Source of the DNA: Acidobacteriota bacterium
Lineage (GTDB): Bacteria > Acidobacteriota > Terriglobia > Bryobacterales > Bryobacteraceae
DNA length: 8,832 bases
Assembly (NCBI GenBank): GCA_023380575.1
Contig: JAMCRM010000184.1
Location: 1 to 8,832 of the forward strand
Direction: 5' to 3'
The notes below the pieces were generated by a model. That model searched no databases. It worked only from the letters and a program-made list of their open reading frames with translations, and was not told the origin of the DNA. Each line of letters starts with the position of its first letter. Position 1 is the first letter of the stretch. Below, piece by piece: positions 5,955 through 8,832 of this stretch. Both the position numbers and the translations under genes were made by a program.

Positions 5955-7205
5955 ATGTTTCGACACTCGTTTCGTTACGCGCTGGCGGTGGTTCTGGCGG
6001 TGGGACTGCTGACTTCGTGCGGATTCCGGCGGAAACGCTATGAGAACCCGATCACGAAGAACACCCAGCAGCCCGACAAAGTGCTGTTCGACAAAGCCAT
6101 CAACGACATCGAGCACAGCCGGTATGAGATCGCGCGCCTCACGCTGAATACGCTGATCAATACCTACGACACCAGCGAATATCTGGCCAAGGCCAAGCTC
6201 GCCATGGCCGACAGTTGGTATCGCGAGGGCGGCGCGCACGGACTGGCGCAGGCCGAGGCCGAATATAAGGACTTCATCCTTTTCTATCCCACCATGGAGG
6301 AAGCGGCGGAGGCGCAGGAGAAGGTCTGCTCCATTCACTATAAGCAGATGGAGAAACCGGACCGGGACACCATGCACGCCCTGCGCGCGGAAGAGGAATG
6401 CCGCCAGGTGCTGGTGCAGTTCCCCAACAGCAGGTTCGCTCCCCAGGCCCAGCAGATGCTGCGCAACGTGCAGGAAGTGCTGGCCGAGCATGAATACCGC
6501 ACCGGGGCGTTCTATCACACCAAGGGCAGTTATCCGGCCGCCGCCAACCGGCTGCAGACCCTGGTGGATCATTACCCGCTCTACAGCGGCGCGGATGAAG
6601 CGCTGTGGGAGCTTGCCGATTCCTACGAGAAAATGGGCGACCGCTTCGAAGACCGCGCCGCCGTGGCCTACGCGCGCCTGGTGCGGGACTACCCCCTCAG
6701 CGGCCACGCGGGAGCCGCCAAGGACAAACTGGTCGCCATGAACCGTCCCGTGCCGGAGGCGGACCCGGTGGCTTACGCCCGCCAGAAATACGAACTGGAA
6801 AACCGCGAAAACGCCCGCATGATGAGCCACGTGTGGGGCGTTTTCCGCAAGAGCCCGGATACCAGGCTGGCCGCCAAATCCGGAACCCCGGCCATGACCA
6901 CCCTGAAGCCCGAAGTGCCGCTGAGCGTGCCTCCGGCGCAGGGCGCTGCGGGTGCGGGTTCGACCGTCACCGGCGGGGCCGTGGGCTCGGATGTTTCGGT
7001 TTCCACCGTCTCGGACTCGACGGCGCTGGACAAGAACCCCGACGCGCGGCAGAACCCGCCCAAGCCCGAAGGCGCGCAGGCGCCGGCGCAGCCCGCCGGG
7101 CAAAACGCGCAGCAGGCGCCTCAGCCGCTGCCGACCAATCATCCGGTGAACAACACCAAGAAGCAGAGCAAGAAGGATAAGAAAAAGAAGAACGAGAAGA
7201 AATGA
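5955..7205 (+). CDS. bamD: BamD-like outer membrane assembly lipoprotein with long C-terminal tail
   Basis: BamD is the essential lipoprotein partner of BamA in inserting beta-barrel proteins into the outer membrane. From ATG 5955 the product is 416 residues with a lipoprotein signal: basic MFRHSFRYA, hydrophobic core, lipobox LLTSC (Cys22) and +2 Gly, which favours outer-membrane sorting. Residues about 40-265 form TPR-like helical repeats of BamD/YfiO type, with YEIARLTLNTLINTY, AQAEAEYKDFILFYP, EEECRQVLVQFPNSRFAPQA, YPAAANRLQTLVDHYP and VAYARLVRDYPLSGHA. The last ~110 residues are low-complexity, rich in Pro, Ala and Gln, and end in the Lys-rich KKQSKKDKKKKNEKK, well beyond a usual ~240-residue BamD. 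GTG 5937 and ATG 5943 would add six or four residues; I prefer 5955 because the upstream starts fall in the hairpin. The TGA overlaps the next ATG (ATGA). Confidence 0.85.
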   Translation: MFRHSFRYALAVVLAVGLLTSCGFRRKRYENPITKNTQQPDKVLFDKAINDIEHSRYEIARLTLNTLINTYDTSEYLAKAKLAMADSWYREGGAHGLAQAEAEYKDFILFYPTMEEAAEAQEKVCSIHYKQMEKPDRDTMHALRAEEECRQVLVQFPNSRFAPQAQQMLRNVQEVLAEHEYRTGAFYHTKGSYPAAANRLQTLVDHYPLYSGADEALWELADSYEKMGDRFEDRAAVAYARLVRDYPLSGHAGAAKDKLVAMNRPVPEADPVAYARQKYELENRENARMMSHVWGVFRKSPDTRLAAKSGTPAMTTLKPEVPLSVPPAQGAAGAGSTVTGGAVGSDVSVSTVSDSTALDKNPDARQNPPKPEGAQAPAQPAGQNAQQAPQPLPTNHPVNNTKKQSKKDKKKKNEKK

Positions 7206-7705
7206 GCCGCATCCTGCTCGCCGACGACAGCCCGCACGCGCAGCGGATGGGCGAGCGCATTCTGAGCGATGAAGGCTACGAGGTGGTCACGGTAAGCGAC
7301 GGCGATTCGGCGTTGCTGCGGCTGGAGGACGTGGACCCCGACCTGGTGCTGGCCGACATCGTCATGCCCCGGCGCTCCGGCTACGAAGTGTGCCAGTACG
7401 TCAAGTTGAGCCCGCGCCACCGGCACACCCGGGTGGTGTTGACCGCCGGAGTGCAGGAAAGCGTGGACGACGCCGAAGTCACGCGTGCCCGCGCCGACGC
7501 CGTCCTACGCAAGCCCTTCGAAGCTTCGGAACTGCTGCGCACGCTGAAGCCGCTGGCCGAGGCCGCCGGCCGCGAGCGTCCGGGCGAAGTGCGGGCCGCG
7601 GTCACGGTGGCGCTCGATGCCGCCATGGGCAAAATGGTGGACGAGATCACGGAGAAAGTACTGCACGCGCTGAGTTCCAAACACGATGCCCGACAACAGC
7701 TTTGA
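7202..7705 (+). CDS. CheY-like single-receiver response regulator with C-terminal helix
   Basis: A 167-residue protein with one receiver domain (about 1-120) and no DNA-binding or enzymatic output domain. Receiver residues are the acidic pair D8-D9 (LADDS), phospho-acceptor D52 (LADIVMP), switch T81 (LTAG) and K104 (LRKPF). These indicate phosphorylation by an unidentified histidine kinase; none is encoded here. After a linker, residues about 129-158 (VRAAVTVALDAAMGKMVDEI...) look like an amphipathic helix suited to dimerisation or partner binding. It starts in an ATGA overlap with the bamD-like gene, whose AAG/GAG-rich lysine codons give a purine-rich stretch that may serve as its ribosome binding site. 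The 3' end overlaps yajQ by 20 nt, so all three are probably made together. The signal and target are unknown. Confidence 0.9.
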   Translation: MSRILLADDSPHAQRMGERILSDEGYEVVTVSDGDSALLRLEDVDPDLVLADIVMPRRSGYEVCQYVKLSPRHRHTRVVLTAGVQESVDDAEVTRARADAVLRKPFEASELLRTLKPLAEAAGRERPGEVRAAVTVALDAAMGKMVDEITEKVLHALSSKHDARQQL

Positions 7706-8186
7706 TATCGTTTCCAGGATCGAGTTGCCCGAGGTCCACAACGCCATTCAGCAGTCGCTGAAAGAGATCACGACACGGTACGACCTGAAGGACTCCAAGT
7801 CCAGCATCGAGCTGAACGAAAAGGACCACAAGATCGTGCTGGCGAGCAAGGACGAGTTCAAGCTCAAAGCCGTCACGGAGATTTTCGAAACCAAACTGGT
7901 GAAGCGCCATGTGCCCCTCAAAGGGCTCACCTACGGCCCGGTGTCGCCGGCGGCGGGGACCACGGTGCGGCAGGAGATCTCGCTGCAGCAAGGCATCCCC
8001 ATCGAGAAGGCGCGCGAGATCGTCAAGAAGGTCAAGGAGACCAAGCTGAAGGTGCAGGCCTCCATTCAGGGCGACCTGGTGAGGGTGAGCGGGCGCGACC
8101 GCGATACTTTGCAGTCCGTAATGAAGGTGCTGCGCGAATCCGATTTCGGAATCGACATGCAGTTCACCAACTACCGCACGTTCTGA
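7686..8186 (+). CDS. yajQ: YajQ family (UPF0234) nucleotide-binding protein
   Basis: A complete 166-residue YajQ-family protein made of two ferredoxin-like domains. Motifs are SFDIVS (5-10), ITTRYDLKDSKSSIEL (28-43), ISLQQGI (98-104), IVKKVKETKLKVQASIQGDLVRVSGRDRDTLQSVM (112-146, read in segments) and the C-terminal FTNYRTF. Family members bind nucleotides, and a Xanthomonas homologue is reported to be a cyclic-di-GMP-responsive transcription co-regulator; most members are otherwise poorly characterised. The start ATG 7686 matches the family N-terminus and lies 20 nt inside the regulator gene in another frame, with no strong Shine-Dalgarno, so translational coupling is likely. Its position after a receiver protein makes a signalling role plausible, but this is inference. 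Confidence 0.94.
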   Translation: MPDNSFDIVSRIELPEVHNAIQQSLKEITTRYDLKDSKSSIELNEKDHKIVLASKDEFKLKAVTEIFETKLVKRHVPLKGLTYGPVSPAAGTTVRQEISLQQGIPIEKAREIVKKVKETKLKVQASIQGDLVRVSGRDRDTLQSVMKVLRESDFGIDMQFTNYRTF

Positions 8187-8815
8187 TGGCCCGCCGCATT
8201 GCGCAGCATTTCATCCAGGGGCCGGCAGGAAGACTGGAGGCGCTGCTGGAGGAGCCGGAGGACCGGGCGCCGGTGGAAGCCGCGCTGGTGTGCCATCCCC
8301 ATCCGCTCTACGGCGGCAGCATGCACAACAAGGTCGTCTACAGGCTGGCGCGCGGTTTGCGCCGGTCCGGTTCGGTGGTTCTCCGGTTCAACTTCCGCGG
8401 CGTGGGGCGGAGCGAGGGCGAGCATGCGCACGGCGCCGGCGAAATCGAGGACGCCCGGGCGGCGCTGGAGTGGCTATGCGCGCGCTATCCGGACCTGCCG
8501 CGCGCGCTGGCGGGGTTCTCCTTTGGCGCGCGCGTCGTGATGCAACTGGGTTGCAGTATGGACCCGCCTCCCGCCCGGGTGATCCTGGCCGGTTTTCCTA
8601 CCCGCCTGGGCGGCCTGGAGTACCTGCGGCACTGCACTGCACCGAAAAGCTTCATTCAGAGCACGCGCGATGAGCACGGCCCGCGTTCTCAATTGGAACC
8701 GTTATTTCAAACCTTCGCGGACCCGAAGCGCCTGTATTGGGTGGACGCGGCCGACCATTTTTTCGGCGGCGGGCTCGACGATTTCGAAAACCTGGTTTTC
8801 AGGCTGGAACGATAA
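8186..8815 (+). CDS. Alpha/beta-fold hydrolase, COG2945-like
   Basis: A 209-residue serine hydrolase of the small alpha/beta superfamily resembling COG2945. It has HPHPLYGGSMHNKVV (37-51), the strand and turn LRFNFRGVGRSEG (66-78), nucleophile elbow GFSFG with S112, D162 in STRDEHG as likely catalytic acid, and H191 in ADHFF as catalytic base. There is no signal peptide, so it is probably cytoplasmic. The substrate cannot be predicted; relatives are annotated as esterase- or dienelactone hydrolase-like without firm roles. The ATG overlaps the yajQ TGA by one base (TGATG), typical of coupled translation. The stop TAA is at 8813-8815; only 17 nt remain to the window end and I see nothing in them. 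Confidence 0.9.
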   Translation: MARRIAQHFIQGPAGRLEALLEEPEDRAPVEAALVCHPHPLYGGSMHNKVVYRLARGLRRSGSVVLRFNFRGVGRSEGEHAHGAGEIEDARAALEWLCARYPDLPRALAGFSFGARVVMQLGCSMDPPPARVILAGFPTRLGGLEYLRHCTAPKSFIQSTRDEHGPRSQLEPLFQTFADPKRLYWVDAADHFFGGGLDDFENLVFRLER

Positions 8816-8832
8816 GAGCAGGCTGGCGGTGC

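Noticed and set aside
5940..7142. 400-codon antisense open frame opposite bamD
   Set aside because: It mirrors the codon structure of bamD, is rich in His, Arg and Val without motifs, and has no promoter; shadow frame.

Overview
This is a GC-rich bacterial chromosomal window with ordinary, densely packed housekeeping genes. The gene set suggests a Gram-negative soil bacterium, most likely an Acidobacteriota member (Bryobacterales/Solibacter-like). The evidence is a BamD-type outer-membrane lipoprotein next to rpe and rsmB, a CheY-like regulator with a C-terminal helix, a UPF0182 membrane protein and few clear Shine-Dalgarno sites. The phylum call is an inference at about 0.6 confidence. I see no phage, transposon, CRISPR, tRNA or rRNA.

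Layout. The left half (1-4024) is read on the minus strand, in transcription order: a TtcA-family tRNA thiolase (4024-3242), a PhoU-like DUF47 protein (3181-2567), then a large UPF0182 membrane protein (2532 to beyond base 1, so its C-terminus is missing). The ttcA-DUF47 gap holds a good sigma70-type promoter, so DUF47 and UPF0182 probably form their own transcription unit.

The right half (4082-8815) is read on the plus strand as one tight array: rsmB, rpe, a bamD-like lipoprotein gene, a CheY-like response regulator, a YajQ-family protein and an alpha/beta hydrolase. Junctions are 7 nt (rsmB-rpe), about 60 nt with an inverted repeat (rpe-bamD), then overlaps of 4, 20 and 1 nt. The last four genes are therefore probably translationally coupled. 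The set mixes ribosome modification (RsmB), pentose phosphate metabolism (Rpe), outer-membrane assembly (BamD) and possible signalling (regulator plus YajQ).

The most interesting features are non-coding or architectural. They are a degenerate-heptamer inverted repeat spanning the rpe stop and the candidate bamD starts; a perfect TATAAT only 7 nt before the GTG of ttcA, which suggests a leaderless message; an extended -10 plus a 12-bp palindrome just before rpe; and a long Pro/Ala/Gln-rich, Lys-ending tail on BamD. I found no convincing case for an entirely new multi-gene system.
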